A stretch of 64,000 nt of DNA from Turritopsis dohrnii (GCA_027922465.2 BQMF02000779.1:1-64000); one strand, 5' to 3'; counted from the first letter of the stretch, positions 35,028 to 47,200 are shown. Program-made: numbers and translations. The notes: a model not told the origin generated them from the sequence alone.

Positions 35028-35504
35028 ATGTTTGCAGCAGCTAACATAATAAATCAACAACGTTTTCACCGTCCTAGTAATGTCGTGACACGTTTTCCAA
35101 ATCGTACGAACGAAGCCGTATCCGTAGTGAACACTAATGGAGGACAATCTTTTTTCAGAACAGACCCAAGTTATGGTCCTAAAAGTTACGATACGTCAGG
35201 AAAAATACTCCCTTCTTCTCAGCCTGAAAGTGCAAAAATAATCGCTGAAGAACAACAAAAACATGTTTGTAAAATTTGTAACAGAGTTTTGAAGAGTAAG
35301 GGTGGTTTGACAAATCATTTGAGAAGTTGTGAAAAACAACAACAGAAGAATTCGAACTTTCAAATCGAGGAAACCAATGCATTGTATCAGTCGCTGTCTT
35401 CTCCAGCGGAGTCTGCTCCAGAGCCTTTAATCGTCACCTTACCAGAAAGTGCTAACTGTGTAATTATTGACGGTTATAACAAACTTTCACTGCATGAAAT
35501 TTGA
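35028..35504 (+). CDS. C2H2 zinc-finger protein of the non-LTR element (158 aa)
   Basis: One zinc finger, CKICNRVLKSKGGLTNHLRS with C following, at residues 82-102, in an otherwise polar protein (MFAAANIINQQRFHRPSN at the start). N-terminal fingers of this type bind target DNA or element RNA in R2, NeSL and CRE-group retrotransposons, which is why I link it to the RT ORF at 49262. The ORF ends in a normal stop (KLSLHEI then TGA). No splice donor is obvious near the end, so it may be a separate ORF1. As a stand-alone gene its function would be unknown. Confidence 0.6.
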   Translation: MFAAANIINQQRFHRPSNVVTRFPNRTNEAVSVVNTNGGQSFFRTDPSYGPKSYDTSGKILPSSQPESAKIIAEEQQKHVCKICNRVLKSKGGLTNHLRSCEKQQQKNSNFQIEETNALYQSLSSPAESAPEPLIVTLPESANCVIIDGYNKLSLHEI

Positions 35505-36040
35505 AGTTTTCGTTACAACGAAAACATACGAAAACTAAAGAAAAGAGGAAGTTTTTATGTAAAATCGCAAAAAGAAAACTTCATGTTATTTAATGTTTTC
35601 GTTTTTACGATAAGAGTAAGTTTAGTGTCAGTCGATTTCACACGAAGACTTTTTGTTTTCTTAGGAAATCGTGTTTTACGATTACACACTATAATTAAAT
35701 GTTTTCGGTCGTAGTAAACAGGAAAACTTATTGTTTTCGTAAAGAATCGTTAATTATTATTTCACACTTAAAGTATATGTTTTCGATGCGATAACAATTG
35801 AGAACTTGATCTTTTCATATGAAACCGTTTATAGCGATTTCAAACCATTTTTTGATGTTTTCGGTCGTAGTATACAAGAAAACTTATTGTTTTCGTAAAA
35901 AATCGGTAAATGCTATTTCACATTTAGAATAGGGTTTTTCGTTCCGATAACAATTGAGAACTTTATGTTTTCATATGAAATCGTTCACAACAATTTCACA
36001 AAATACAAACCATTTTCGATATCGTTAAAGACAAAAAATT
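35505..36040 (+). repeat. GTTTTCG-rich imperfect repeats downstream of the zinc-finger ORF
   Basis: Units of about 100-130 bp with GATGTTTTCGGTCGTAGTA, AAGAAAACTTATTGTTTTCG and GATAACAATTGAGAACTT recur two or three times (for example near 35698 and 35856, 35801 and 35945). Internally inverted (GTTTTCGTTACAACGAAAAC at 35508). Non-coding. Confidence 0.7.
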
Positions 36041-36598
36041 GATGCTAGACGCGTAGGTTCAAACGTTCTCAACATGACAACATGTCCATTATTTTACGCA
36101 GGTAGGGTAAAAGGTTGAAAGAAAATATGCAAATATGTTGAAGATTGAACTTTTCCCATAAACTTATACATACAAATAGGTAAGTAAATTAGGTAGATAA
36201 ATTAATAGTATTTACATATTTACATTTTTATTATTTACATATCATACAAGTGTAAAATTCCATAAAACAATCCATAAAGAAATAAAAATTATTAAATGTG
36301 ATAAATCTCATGTTTCAAGTCTAAATTTCAAGTTGAGAGTTCAACTAAAGATAATGAACTATTTTACAGAGAGCCGATGGTTGCAATATGCTGATGTCAG
36401 CAGAAATAGAACAGCTTTGGTACGGTTTTATGAACAAGCAGCTGTTTATTATTAACAAAGCACTCAAACAAATGATAATTGGCTGGTGGAGATTCTCACC
36501 AGAAAACTCAAAGTTTCTACATAATTTAAAGTTTTAAGTTAAAGCAAAGTCTGTATTATATATATAAGATAAACTATAACACAACTAGGATGCAAATT
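36040..36598. other. Non-coding flank left of the minus-strand CACTA gene
   Basis: AT-rich, no ORF. Probably 3'UTR and left arm of the CACTA-like element. Confidence 0.35.
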
Positions 36599-38867
36599 TT
36601 AAACATTATTATCAACAATCCATTCATATCCTTTTGGTAATCGAGTTGGTGGAACACGAGATGAAGCATCTCCACGTTTACGTGGAAGCATACGAAATTT
36701 AGCTCGAGATGAAGCCTTTTCTTTGTGCACCTTGTCCAACTTTTCAACGAATCTGTTAAATTTTTTGGCACGCCATATCAGTGGTCGAACAACAAAAACT
36801 TTTTCATCTTCATTTATGAGTTCATCTTCTGATGACATGAGTTCAGGAATCATGCAATGTTGCCAATACACCTTTGATTGCTGATCCATTTCAGCAGTTG
36901 ATAAATTTTGAATTGTTTTTATTCTCCTGTTTGCTTTCTAAGAAAAAAGGTAGATCATTCTAAGTTCATGGAAGATCATTTTCTAAGTGATAACTTAACT
37001 TAAAACTTAAAATTTACTCACATGCTCTTTTCTCGATTTAGCAGCACTCATGACTGCAAAATTCGGATTTCTTTCCTTTTGCATCTTCATTTCCTTCTTG
37101 CTTCGAAAATATATATGAATTGCACCTGGAAAATCATTACAAAGCTTGAAACTCATAGTGGAGCTAGTTTCCATTCAAATAACTATACCATTTCACAAAC
37201 TTTATCAAACTGCTATCTTGGAAAGAGTAAAAGACCTTTTCATGGAAGTTTTGTTCTTGTAATTATATAAATATATAAAAAAACACTTGACAAGGATTTT
37301 TAATAAATAGAAATAGTGTGAATAATAGCTTTTTGTTTTTCTTACAATACTTAAAACACATACTGACACACTGACTTTTACATTTTACTAAAATATATAC
37401 TAAGAAGAATAGAAAATAATGTACATACTTCTGATTTCGTCAATCTTCAACATATTTTCGTTAGTTAAGCTTTTAACAGATGTTAAAATGTAATTTGACA
37501 AATTTTTGTTTTCCTCTGCAAAAGGACTAAGGGAAAGAAAATTATATAAGTCAATACAGTACATACAACATTATAAGATGCCCTTTCAAGAATAAAATTA
37601 AGAAGTCATTTTTCAAACATACTTGGAAGTTAAGATCCATTCATTTTTACCCTTTGCAACTCCTTCATGGTATGCTTCTCTGACATCCTTCTAAAGAAAT
37701 TAAAATAAAATCGAAGTTAATTATAAGTGTGTATTATAAAGAAATAAAGTACTTTGTGATGTACGTTTTTATCAGCATATTAAATTTTCAGAAGATACTT
37801 GGTGATTCTTAAGCTATCACAAAATAAAGGTTGGATTTGTGCTTATGGTATGCTTATTACAATAAAATCCAGTATTCTCTCAAATGTAATAAAAATTAAC
37901 ATTAACATGCTATATTAATCTTATGGGTCGCATGCATGACAATGATTATTATGCACGATACAAAAAACGTATTGTTAACATAAGTTATTGAAGTTTATTA
38001 TACATGCTTCTTTTTATAAACAACTTTTTAAATTTTGTATAATAAAAGAAATAGGAAGAGAGATAATTAAGATTTTAAGTGTATATATAGGCCAAATAAG
38101 CTTAGCTAAGCTAAGCAGAGGAACAACGCAGATTCGTGAATATACTTGTTTTTTTTTTTACAAAACTGAGGCTGGGTATGCTTATAAACATTATGCATAT
38201 AAAAAAATATGTATATAATTCATTTCTTTGTTCAACATAAAATTATGATACTGCACCAAAATTTTTGAAGATTGTAGTGGTGTACAAGCAGTCAATATGC
38301 AAATGTAAGAGATTTATCTACACATACCTTAATCTGATTCGAGGCAACTAACTTTTTCTTTTTTGGTTTTTGTTGTTCAACATTTTCTTCGATTTTTTTT
38401 ATTTTGTCTTGCAGCTCTTCATTTTGTTTCATCAAATTTTCGTTTTGTTGCAAAACCCTTTGTAATAAAGCTTTTATATCTGATAATTCTCCTAAAAGAA
38501 TTAATGAACATGTTGAAAAATTAAAGATACATTTATATGTTTTTGGTGAAAGAATTTCAAGATTGAACTAACCCGTTGCATTATTATTCAATGTCGGTGT
38601 TGTTGTTTCTATGGTTGTATCAAAACCACTGTCATTAGTAAAAGCCAACGACTCGAAGGATTCTTCATTTTCCTCATCACTTTCATCGTCAAAGTCAAAG
38701 AGCAACTCTTTTTTCCTTTTAACTTGTTTCGTTGTTGTCATCGTTGGCGTCTTCAAAGGTTCCTTGTAGTGTTCCATAGTTTTCGGGTCATACGGAGATT
38801 TTGGATAACTTTTGACTTTTGAAAAATGGCTGATACAGTTACTTTTAAATGTTTTAAAGTCAGACAT
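36599..38867 (-). CDS. CACTA-associated coiled-coil protein, 6 exons, 355 aa
   Basis: Exons 38573-38867, 38328-38491, 37623-37690, 37429-37526, 37022-37125 and 36599-36937 have GT-AG borders and matching phases, summing to 356 codons with the stop. The start is MSDFKTFKSNCISHFSK; an acidic Ser-rich part (DFDDESDEENEESFESL) follows. Next is a coiled coil (LLQRVLQQNENLMKQNEELQ) and a basic patch (QQKPKKKKL). The C-terminal half is Lys/Arg-rich, ending VVRPLIWRAKKFNRFVEKLD and a short RLPKGYEWIV motif. It looks like the DNA-binding or accessory protein of the transposon; that role is inferred from position, opposite the transposase. No catalytic domain is seen. A host gene caught between elements is the alternative. 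Confidence 0.75.
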
Positions 38868-39104
38868 AACGATCTCGCTTTAGTTTCACTGATTCTGTCT
38901 TTCCTTGTTGAAAAGTTTAACATTTTGTTATTTCAAATTGAAAGCATTTTACGCTGATTCGTCTAATTTTATGGCGGGCTGTACCATGATTGGATAGCGG
39001 TCATAACAAAAAAAACAAGATGAAATAAATATGGCAAACGAGTCGTGCTAGCTTCGACTTTATTGTTATATCATAATATTGCGTTTGCTGTGTTGATAAT
39101 TTGA
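38868..39104. promoter_or_regulatory. Left half of the split bidirectional promoter
   Basis: Together with 44225-44266 this formed a region of about 285 bp between the start codons of the two divergent CACTA genes. The BEL/Pao element now separates the halves by 5.1 kb. Confidence 0.55.
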
Positions 39105-39109
39105 AGGAT
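39105..39109 (+). repeat. BEL/Pao target-site duplication, left (AGGAT)
   Basis: AGGAT directly left of the LTR TG; identical AGGAT at 44220-44224. Five bases is the expected length for LTR elements of this type. Confidence 0.95.
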
Positions 39110-39812
39110 TGTTTCGGAGCACACACAAGAAATGATTTGATTTCGAGGCGTATATTTGTAATCTCGATGGATTCAAACTGAATGAAGAAAAATACAAAAG
39201 GAAATTAAATATATGATAAAAAGTACATGTGAGTATAATTGAAAAAGTTTAAGTTGAAAAAATTTCTAAGTCTGAAAAAAGTTCAAAAAGTAAAAAATAT
39301 TATAAGTCCAGATGCTTACCAGCTTGCCAGAATGTGAGTCTGAAAAGAGGGTGTGGCTCCAAAGTGTTGAAAGTTGAATTGAAAAAATTTTGATAGTTGA
39401 AAATTATTTGAGATATGAGTTAGTTATCAAACTTGAAAATTTGAAAGTTGAGTTGAGAGGCCATCTTGAAATTTGATGTTGACTGCTCAAGATCAAGTTG
39501 ACAACTGAATGACAAACCTAAGAGCTGGTATTTAAAGGCCAAAAAAGCAAAGTGGACATGTAAATTGTAAATAGGGCCTTAAGCAAAGTTGACATACAAA
39601 TATAAAAATAAATAGAGCCTTAGCATATAAACTTGAAAATACTGTCTAAATAGTAAATAGAGCCTTAATTGTGTGAGCTATGAATACAAAAAAGGGATTC
39701 TAGAGCAAAGTAGATATGACCCAAAATGTAAACAAACTGATAATAAGGGCCTGAACACACTGGAACAAAATTTTTAATATAAACACTAGAATTGAAGTTT
39801 GTTCAATTTACA
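39110..39812 (-). repeat. 3' LTR of the BEL/Pao element
   Basis: Starts TGTTTCGGAGCACACACAAG and ends GAAGTTTGTTCAATTTACA on the plus strand; same length as the other LTR. AT-rich with several GTTGAAA/AGTTGA motifs. Confidence 0.95.
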
Positions 39813-39841
39813 TTCCCCCAGCAGAAAATTCAAAATTTTGT

Positions 39842-42800
39842 TCATTGTTCGTTTTCCAACATTGAAAATTCTTCCCAAACACTCAATTCGTCCACGGGGT
39901 GAATCATTACAAGACTACGGACTGCTCGATGTGTGACACGATTCACACTTTCATTGTGATTTCGATACTCGACCAGAACTTTTCGAATCTTCCCGTCAGT
40001 ACTGTATTCCAACTGTTTCACCTTTCCGAATTGATACACGTTTGCTATCGGACCGTCTCGTTTCGTGAACAGAACGACATCCCCAACTTTCATGTCACGA
40101 TCGTTGTGGAACCATTTCGGGCGATGCATCAGGTTGGGAACATGGACAGTAAGCCAGACTTCAAACCAGGCATCGAATATCCTCTGGTTAAGTTTAGCAA
40201 ACTTGTCAGTGTTGGTTGTCATCTTGACTGGAAATGCAGGACTTCGGTTGTTGTTTCGTCCCATCAAAAGGCGGTTCGGTGTAAGAACATCTGCAACTTC
40301 GAATTCTGTGTGGCTGTTGACTGCTATCGGCATATCATTGATCGTGTTTGCGATTTGGGCAGCAACTGTCTCCCACTGGAGAACTGACAATCTTTCGTTG
40401 TGGAAATTTGTAGTGATGGATTTTCGAACTTCTCGGATCTTCCGCTCCACTTTCCCATGCATGTGATGACCAGCGACAGGACAAACATCAAATTGCACTT
40501 GGGCTTGGCAGAAGAGATGGTTCTGAATGTCGGTGAAGTCAAGACGCATGGTTTCACATCCCTTAACAAGTTGACTTCCTTCATCAGGGAGCAAGTATTT
40601 CGGGTAACCAACGTGACTTGCAAATCTTGTGAATGATAGGATGAAAGATGGCGTGCTGTAATCATCCATAACATTGATTTTTGTTGCTGATGTAGTTGTA
40701 CAGCAGAATATCACAAGCCATATTTTAACGGTAGTTCGCTTGTGAAAATTTGAGTAGGCGTTCAGTGGTCCACACAAATCTACTTGAGTCGAGTAAAATG
40801 GTGGTGCTATGTTGAAATTGTGCCTTGAGACTGGACCCATTTCCACTTCCACAGTCCTCTTTGTGATGTATCGACATCGCTCACAGCGTTTTCTCATCAA
40901 TTTCACCAATTCTTTGCCGTCGATGATGTAGGCGACTTGTAAGACATATCTGTACACAGTTTCGACACCGGCATGTTTTGCAACCGGATGTTTCCAATGG
41001 ATGTGATTGACGATACTGAATGCTATTGGTGAGTACCTGTCGATAATGGGCACGAAGAACATAGAAGCTGACAGGTCGATCATGGCTTCGGTTAGTCTTC
41101 CGGTAGCAGTGACTTCGTTAGACGGCAGTATTCTTCCAACGTAGTAGAGGATTCCATCTTTACATTTGCTGATCTTGTTGTACTTCTTCTCTGGTGTGAA
41201 CACTTTAACCTCTTCAGTTGCTTTCGTGAAGAAGTATTTCTCAGCTTGACTGATGGTTTGAGTTGTCAGGTTTGATTTTGACGATCTTTTCAGGCGATTT
41301 TTCAGATTATTGACAAATTTGATGACGAGTCCCATTATTCGAATGATCTTTGCCCAATCGAATCTGTTCGGGTCGAGGAGATATTGAGAAAATTTGTGTC
41401 TTTCCGTGATTGAGGATAGATGGGCTGATGGTTTTTCCACAGGGCATTTGTTTGGTGCTTGTTCGAATTGTGGAAGGATTCTTTCTTTGTTGACGAATGT
41501 GATATCTTCTTGGTTCAGCTTGATCTTGTCAACGCTTGTTACAGGAAACTTGTCTTCGGTCTCACGCATCCATGGAAGGCCATTATACCACGGAGAATTT
41601 TGACCAACATCCTGGAGGGTAGCACCTCTTCGGGTTCCGATGTCAGCTATCATCTCTTGGCTCCTGACAAACTTCCAGTCTGACGGCTTGGTGAATCTGT
41701 GTATCTCAAGAACTCTGTTCCGGACCCATGGTTTGAGTTGTTTGTCGCTTCCGTTGATCCAGAACAGAACAATTTGGCTATCGGTTAATTTGAGTGATGA
41801 TTGGTGATGCTTTTTGAACGACCGCCTGACAACTTCGCCAGTGTGAGTGTTGAGGGTTGCCGCCAGTAGCTCTGCTCGAGGTTGTGTTGATCCATTTGGT
41901 ACAAGTCGAGATCTGGAGAAAACCAGTTGACATGAGAAGTTTCCAGATTTTCGTTTAAACCTGGCATAGATTGCAACACAAGCGATGTCTTTTGATGCAT
42001 CTCCTGCGTCGATTGTTGTGATTTTGAGATCAACTGCATCTTCAGGTACGATTGCACGATGAAATCTGATTGTCGGGATTTCCTCCATCATTGCAAAGTG
42101 CGAATCCCAAACAGGTCGGAGGTCATCGGGAATTCTGTCGTCCCAATCTAAACCTCTGTCGACGAGTTGATGCAAGTCCAACTTCATGGCTGCGGTAAGA
42201 GGTGTGATTTTGCCTGTGATATCATACAACTCAGCAACCTTTGATACACATTGGCGACGGGTCAAGTTGGCAGGTACTGTGTTGATGGTTGTAGGTTTCT
42301 TCCCTCTGATTTTCTTAGCGAAATTCAATTCACTGATGTCCAACGAGATTGTGTCTTCTTCGGGGTACCATTTCATCCCAGCTACGTTTATGCTTTTGCC
42401 ATCTGCAGAAAGGTCTGGACTCGGCGGTTGATGTGAGAACGTTACTCCTTTGAGCGCAAATCCACCTTTGTTGATTGCAACTTCCAAGTCTTCGGCAAGT
42501 TGGATGGCAGCTTCAGGTGTTTCATCACCACTCAGGACATCATCAACGAAAGTGTCGTTTTCAACTACCTCAGTTGCTTTTGGTGTATCTTCTTTTGACA
42601 TTTGGGCAGTTTGTCTCAATGCTCTTTCTGATTGGTTTCCTGATGACTTGACCCCATAGATTAGAGTCATGATCACTTTCTCCTTGGGCAACTTTGATTT
42701 GTCCAATTCGTCTTGCCATATATATCGCTGCAGGCACCAGTGATGTTCGTTCAACTTGACGGAATTATACATTTTCCTCACATCCGTGTGAAAGGCTGTG

Positions 42801-43531
42801 TGATGTGAGGTCCAACGAATGAGTATTTCTACGAGACGATTCATGTTGTTTGTTCCCTTCGCGAGAATGTCATTGAGGCTGTACCCGGAACTTGTTGGTT
42901 GTGATGCGTCAAAGACTACGCGACATGGGGTTGAGAGAGAGTTGGTGTTCCACACAGCTCTCCATGGTATGAAATTTTGCACCTTGCTGTTCTGAAGCAT
43001 CAGTTGCTGTTGATGGCTGAGGCTTTCAACGTAGGCAACAAATCCCAAAGATTGCATCTTCTTCTCCGAGGCAATCACATCTTCTTTGTCCTTGGGTTCT
43101 TTGTCGAGTTTCTTTAGCTGCTGATGATATACTTTCAGGGCTTTCTGTTTGTTGTTGGCGAGCTTTACTTCTGGATTGTGAAGAAGTGGGAGATCTGCGT
43201 AGCACTGTCTCTTGTTGATGTCGATGGTTACAGATTTGTTGATAAGGTCTTGTTCCACTTCCTCCTCGTTTCTAGAGGCAATGTTTTGTTGGATGATGAG
43301 TATCTTCAATCGTTCGCCCTCCATCTTGATCTCTTCCTCTGTTTCGTCAAGTCTCCAGTTCTCAACAAGCGTGGAAATTTCGTCTACACCGTCCGTATCC
43401 TTGTCTGTTAATCCGATCCGTTCCCCAGTTGAGTCCAGTACTGCGTAGTTGATCCTCTCCGTTGTCCTTGTTGATCTACGCATGTAGCATCCAGTGATGG
43501 TTGGTTGCTGTTTGAATGTTTCGGAGCACAC
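39842..43531 (-). CDS. BEL/Pao Pol polyprotein (RT, RNase H, integrase), 1229 aa
   Basis: An unbroken frame from an ATG 14 bp inside the LTR. Order: a short N-terminal tail, then Pao-type reverse transcriptase with TDVRKMYNSVKL (about residue 250), YGVKSSGNQSERALRQ and the catalytic FVDD (about 328-331; usual form YVDD). Next come the A17-like connection (ADGKSINVAGMKWY), RNase H (with LTDSQIVLFW) and the integrase. The integrase has an HHCC finger (CERCRY) and the catalytic triad in VDLCGPL, LPDEGSQL and GKVERKI. The C-terminal part (MKVGDVVLF) is the chromatin- or DNA-binding tail usual in this group. Complete elements are some 500 residues longer because of gag and protease. The product copies and inserts the element; without Gag it could move only with help from an intact relative. 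Confidence 0.93.
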   Translation of the reverse strand: MCSETFKQQPTITGCYMRRSTRTTERINYAVLDSTGERIGLTDKDTDGVDEISTLVENWRLDETEEEIKMEGERLKILIIQQNIASRNEEEVEQDLINKSVTIDINKRQCYADLPLLHNPEVKLANNKQKALKVYHQQLKKLDKEPKDKEDVIASEKKMQSLGFVAYVESLSHQQQLMLQNSKVQNFIPWRAVWNTNSLSTPCRVVFDASQPTSSGYSLNDILAKGTNNMNRLVEILIRWTSHHTAFHTDVRKMYNSVKLNEHHWCLQRYIWQDELDKSKLPKEKVIMTLIYGVKSSGNQSERALRQTAQMSKEDTPKATEVVENDTFVDDVLSGDETPEAAIQLAEDLEVAINKGGFALKGVTFSHQPPSPDLSADGKSINVAGMKWYPEEDTISLDISELNFAKKIRGKKPTTINTVPANLTRRQCVSKVAELYDITGKITPLTAAMKLDLHQLVDRGLDWDDRIPDDLRPVWDSHFAMMEEIPTIRFHRAIVPEDAVDLKITTIDAGDASKDIACVAIYARFKRKSGNFSCQLVFSRSRLVPNGSTQPRAELLAATLNTHTGEVVRRSFKKHHQSSLKLTDSQIVLFWINGSDKQLKPWVRNRVLEIHRFTKPSDWKFVRSQEMIADIGTRRGATLQDVGQNSPWYNGLPWMRETEDKFPVTSVDKIKLNQEDITFVNKERILPQFEQAPNKCPVEKPSAHLSSITERHKFSQYLLDPNRFDWAKIIRIMGLVIKFVNNLKNRLKRSSKSNLTTQTISQAEKYFFTKATEEVKVFTPEKKYNKISKCKDGILYYVGRILPSNEVTATGRLTEAMIDLSASMFFVPIIDRYSPIAFSIVNHIHWKHPVAKHAGVETVYRYVLQVAYIIDGKELVKLMRKRCERCRYITKRTVEVEMGPVSRHNFNIAPPFYSTQVDLCGPLNAYSNFHKRTTVKIWLVIFCCTTTSATKINVMDDYSTPSFILSFTRFASHVGYPKYLLPDEGSQLVKGCETMRLDFTDIQNHLFCQAQVQFDVCPVAGHHMHGKVERKIREVRKSITTNFHNERLSVLQWETVAAQIANTINDMPIAVNSHTEFEVADVLTPNRLLMGRNNNRSPAFPVKMTTNTDKFAKLNQRIFDAWFEVWLTVHVPNLMHRPKWFHNDRDMKVGDVVLFTKRDGPIANVYQFGKVKQLEYSTDGKIRKVLVEYRNHNESVNRVTHRAVRSLVMIHPVDELSVWEEFSMLENEQ

Positions 43532-44219
43532 ACAAGAAATGATTTGATTTCGAGGCGTATATTTGTAATCTCGATGGATTCAAACTGAATGAAGAAAAAT
43601 ACAAAAGGAAATTAAATATATGATAAAAAGTACATGTGAGTATAATTGAAAAAGTTTAAGTTGAAAAAATTTCTAAGTCTGAAAAAAGTTCAAAAAGTAA
43701 AAAATATTATAAGTCCAGATGCTTACCAGCTTGCCAGAATGTGAGTCTGAAAAGAGGGTGTGGCTCCAAAGTGTTGAAAGTTGAATTGAAAAAATTTTGA
43801 TAGTTGAAAATTATTTGAGATATGAGTTAGTTATCAAACTTGAAAATTTGAAAGTTGAGTTGAGAGGCCATCTTGAAATTTGATGTTGACTGCTCAAGAT
43901 CAAGTTGACAACTGAATGACAAACCTAAGAGCTGGTATTTAAAGGCCAAAAAAGCAAAGTGGACATGTAAATTGTAAATAGGGCCTTAAGCAAAGTTGAC
44001 ATACAAATATAAAAATAAATAGAGCCTTAGCATATAAACTTGAAAATACTGTCTAAATAGTAAATAGAGCCTTAATTGTGTGAGCTATGAATACAAAAAA
44101 GGGATTCTAGAGCAAAGTAGATATGACCCAAAATGTAAACAAACTGATAATAAGGGCCTGAACACACTGGAACAAAATTTTTAATATAAACACTAGAATT
44201 GAAGTTTGTTCAATTTACA
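43517..44219 (-). repeat. 5' LTR of the BEL/Pao element
   Basis: Right-hand LTR; on the minus strand it starts TGTAAATTGAACAAACTTC and ends in CTCCGAAACA, overlapping the first 15 bases of the pol ORF. Confidence 0.95.
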
Positions 44220-44224
44220 AGGAT
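44220..44224 (+). repeat. BEL/Pao target-site duplication, right (AGGAT)
   Basis: Matches 39105-39109. Confidence 0.95.
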
Positions 44225-44266
44225 AAAATAATAAAAAAGTATTTGAGTTGTTGAGAAAGAATAGAA

Positions 44267-47200
44267 ATGTCCGTTAGAAGGTAAGTAGACTCTTTATATA
44301 ATACATTCTACTTTTTTCCTCTGCATTCTATATTTTTCAGAGTATTTGTATTCTATATAAACATTTTATTTAAAATTTCTCATATGTAATGTAATTATTG
44401 TCGTCATGAATTTCATCTCTGAAAACTTACAGAAACTAAATGAAAATTGTTATTTTTATTTTCTTCAGGAAATGTGTATACTGTAAAGAGTCATTCCTCT
44501 CCCGAAATTTGGATAGACATGTTCTGAAATGCACAATGAAGCTCAATTATAAAAATACCACAGACTTCATTTCTGCCTGTGATAATAATGATGATGTGGA
44601 TGACCAATGTGGTGACACAGTAAATGTAACAAACTTTATCGGCAATATTGGTGCAAATAGTGATGAAACACTTACTGATAATGATGATGAAATTGGGGAA
44701 GATTTGGTATCGGATGAATATTTTGAAGAGTTATTCCATGATTTTGCTGTTGATGTTCATGTCCAAACTGACAGTAACAGAAACTCAATAACAGCTTTAG
44801 TATGTATGTTTCTGGGGTTTTGGCAGTATGTATTTGGTATTACTGATACAGCATTGGAAGTTTTGTTGAAATTCTTAAACTCATTGTTCTTGGTTATTGG
44901 AGCCAGATTACCATCTTCCTTTTCTGTTGGAACATTTCCTGGGACTTTGCATTTGTTTTATAAGTATTTGGGCTGTTCAAAAGATGACTACATGAAGTAT
45001 GTAGTGTGTATAAAGTGTCACAAACTTTACAAGTTAAGTGAATGTAGCGAAAAAATCGGAGGCTTGAACTACACGAAAAGATGCAGTAATGTGATTTTCG
45101 AAAACCATACACAAATTCAACGTAGGAGTCCATGTGGACAGATGTTGCTGATGAAAATATGTTCCGCTTCTGGAAAAGAAAGACTATATCCTTTCAAGAT
45201 ATATTGCTATAAGTCTATCAAAGAAAGTTTACAACTTCTTTTGTCTCGCAATGGCTTTGAGAATCTTTGTGAATCTTGGAGGAGCAGGAAACAACCACAA
45301 GGTATACTAAGTGATATATATGATGGAAAGATATGGCAGACATTTGAAGATAAAGATGGCTCATACTTTTTTGCTAACAACCATAATTATGGACTAAGTT
45401 TGAATTTAGAACCCCCAACAAATACTTTTGTGCAGCCTCTGGTAAATGAGCTGGTAGAAGCTTGGGATAATGGCTTTCAACTGAAATCAGCAGGAAGAAT
45501 TTGTAAGATTCGGTTGGCATTGGTATTAATTGGGTGTGATATTCCAGCTTGTCGGAAACTATGTGGCTTTTTAGGTATGTATACTAAATTGATCAGGATA
45601 ATATATATAGTCAAGAAATACAATTGCACATTTTTGATATTGGGGAAAATAGTTCATTTTATATGTGAAAGTTATGTTTGTTTTAAAATGTTTTGATTGA
45701 AGATTAATCTTCATTATTATGAACTCTGTATCCTAAGGTTACCATTACCTTCAGGTCATTCAGCACGCCAAGGCTGCTCCCGTTGTAAAAAAACATTTCC
45801 TGGAAGCTTTGGGGAAAGAAATTATGGTGGATTTGATCGTGATAGTTGGGTATGTTAAATTTTTTGTTTCAGGATGTTCTTTTTATGTACTTTTGCTTTA
45901 GAGCTTATTAATCAAAAGGCTAAGTTCAGTTCAGATAAATATAATATTTAGTGTTAAGTTTTGAGAATATTGAGAAAACTGTTAAAGTTAACTTTACCCA
46001 CAGTAATGCCAAAAAACAAAAACTATACCTGAGAGGGAGAGCGAACTACCATGGTAGCTCAAAATGTAACAATAAACATAGATAAATTCTATATTAGCAA
46101 TAAGGAATTTAGTAAGAATAGTCAAGTTTATTTATATTTATCTTTAATTTATTAACATTTGATTTGTATATATACATAAAAATTGCAGTAGGCCTTTCAT
46201 ACTCTGTATATTAAGTAACCATCTACTTACATATAATAATTTTCCTCTTTCCCACAGGTACCCCGGACAAAGGAAGAACACTTGTTTCAAATGGCAGAAA
46301 TAAAAAACTGTAGAACCGCAACAGAAAAAGAACAGATGGAATCCAAATATGGAACACGTTTTTCGGTTTTAGCTGAATTACCCTATCTGAACTTAATTTC
46401 TATGAGTGTTATTGATCCCATGCACAACTTATTTCTTGGTAAGTCTAATATGGAAGTAAACATATAAATGAACTTACATAGTTTTGATTCCTATTGTATA
46501 CATTACAATCCACCATATGTTTAACATCCATTTTATATTATACCTTTTTTCATTTCAGGAACGGCAAAAAAGATGCTGAGAATTTGGAGGGAAAAAGGAT
46601 TTTTGAACAACGAATCCTTTAAGCAACTTCAATATCGAGTTGATGCTGTCAAAACTCCATCAGATATTGGAAAACTACCCTCAAAACTAGATGCAGATGC
46701 TTTCACTGCCGATGAATTAAAAAATTGGACAATTTTATTTTCGTTGTATGCATTGAAAGGCCTTATACCAAATAAACACCTGAACTGCTGGAGAAATTTT
46801 GTCATCGCATGTCAGTATTTGTGTGTCAGAGCTTTAACAATTCAAGATGTACAGATTGCAGACCATTACCTACTTCAGTTTTGCAAGTCATTTGAAGTTT
46901 TGTACGGAGCTGATAAAGTAACACCAAACATGCACTTACATGCCCATTTAGCTGATTGTCTTTTGGATTATGGACCTGTTTATTCTTTTTGGTTGTTCAG
47001 TTTTGAAAGGTAATCTACCACTCTAATGTCTACCACTGTTTTTTGCATTTCTTACAAATTTGCATACAAATACTATTTATTAAATCACATTTTTTCTGCT
47101 CTTTTCAGGTACAATGGGATTCTCGGCCGTGTACCTACCAATAAAAGAAATGTGGAATTGCAGATTATGAACCGATTCATTCGTGATAGTCAAATTTTCA

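Larger units (their letters stand above)
39110..44219 (-). mobile_element. BEL/Pao LTR retrotransposon lacking gag, 5.1 kb
   Basis: Two 703-bp direct LTRs (39110-39812 and 43517-44219), both TG...CA, flanked by AGGAT. The single long ORF lies on the minus strand, so the 5' LTR is the right-hand one. The internal part holds only pol; gag and the protease region normally found upstream are absent, and the ORF begins inside the 5' LTR edge. The LTRs look identical wherever I compared them, so the insertion is recent. Confidence 0.93.

Noticed and set aside
40065..43448. Several 60-160-residue plus-strand ORFs
   Set aside because: All are shadows of the BEL/Pao pol frame on the other strand.
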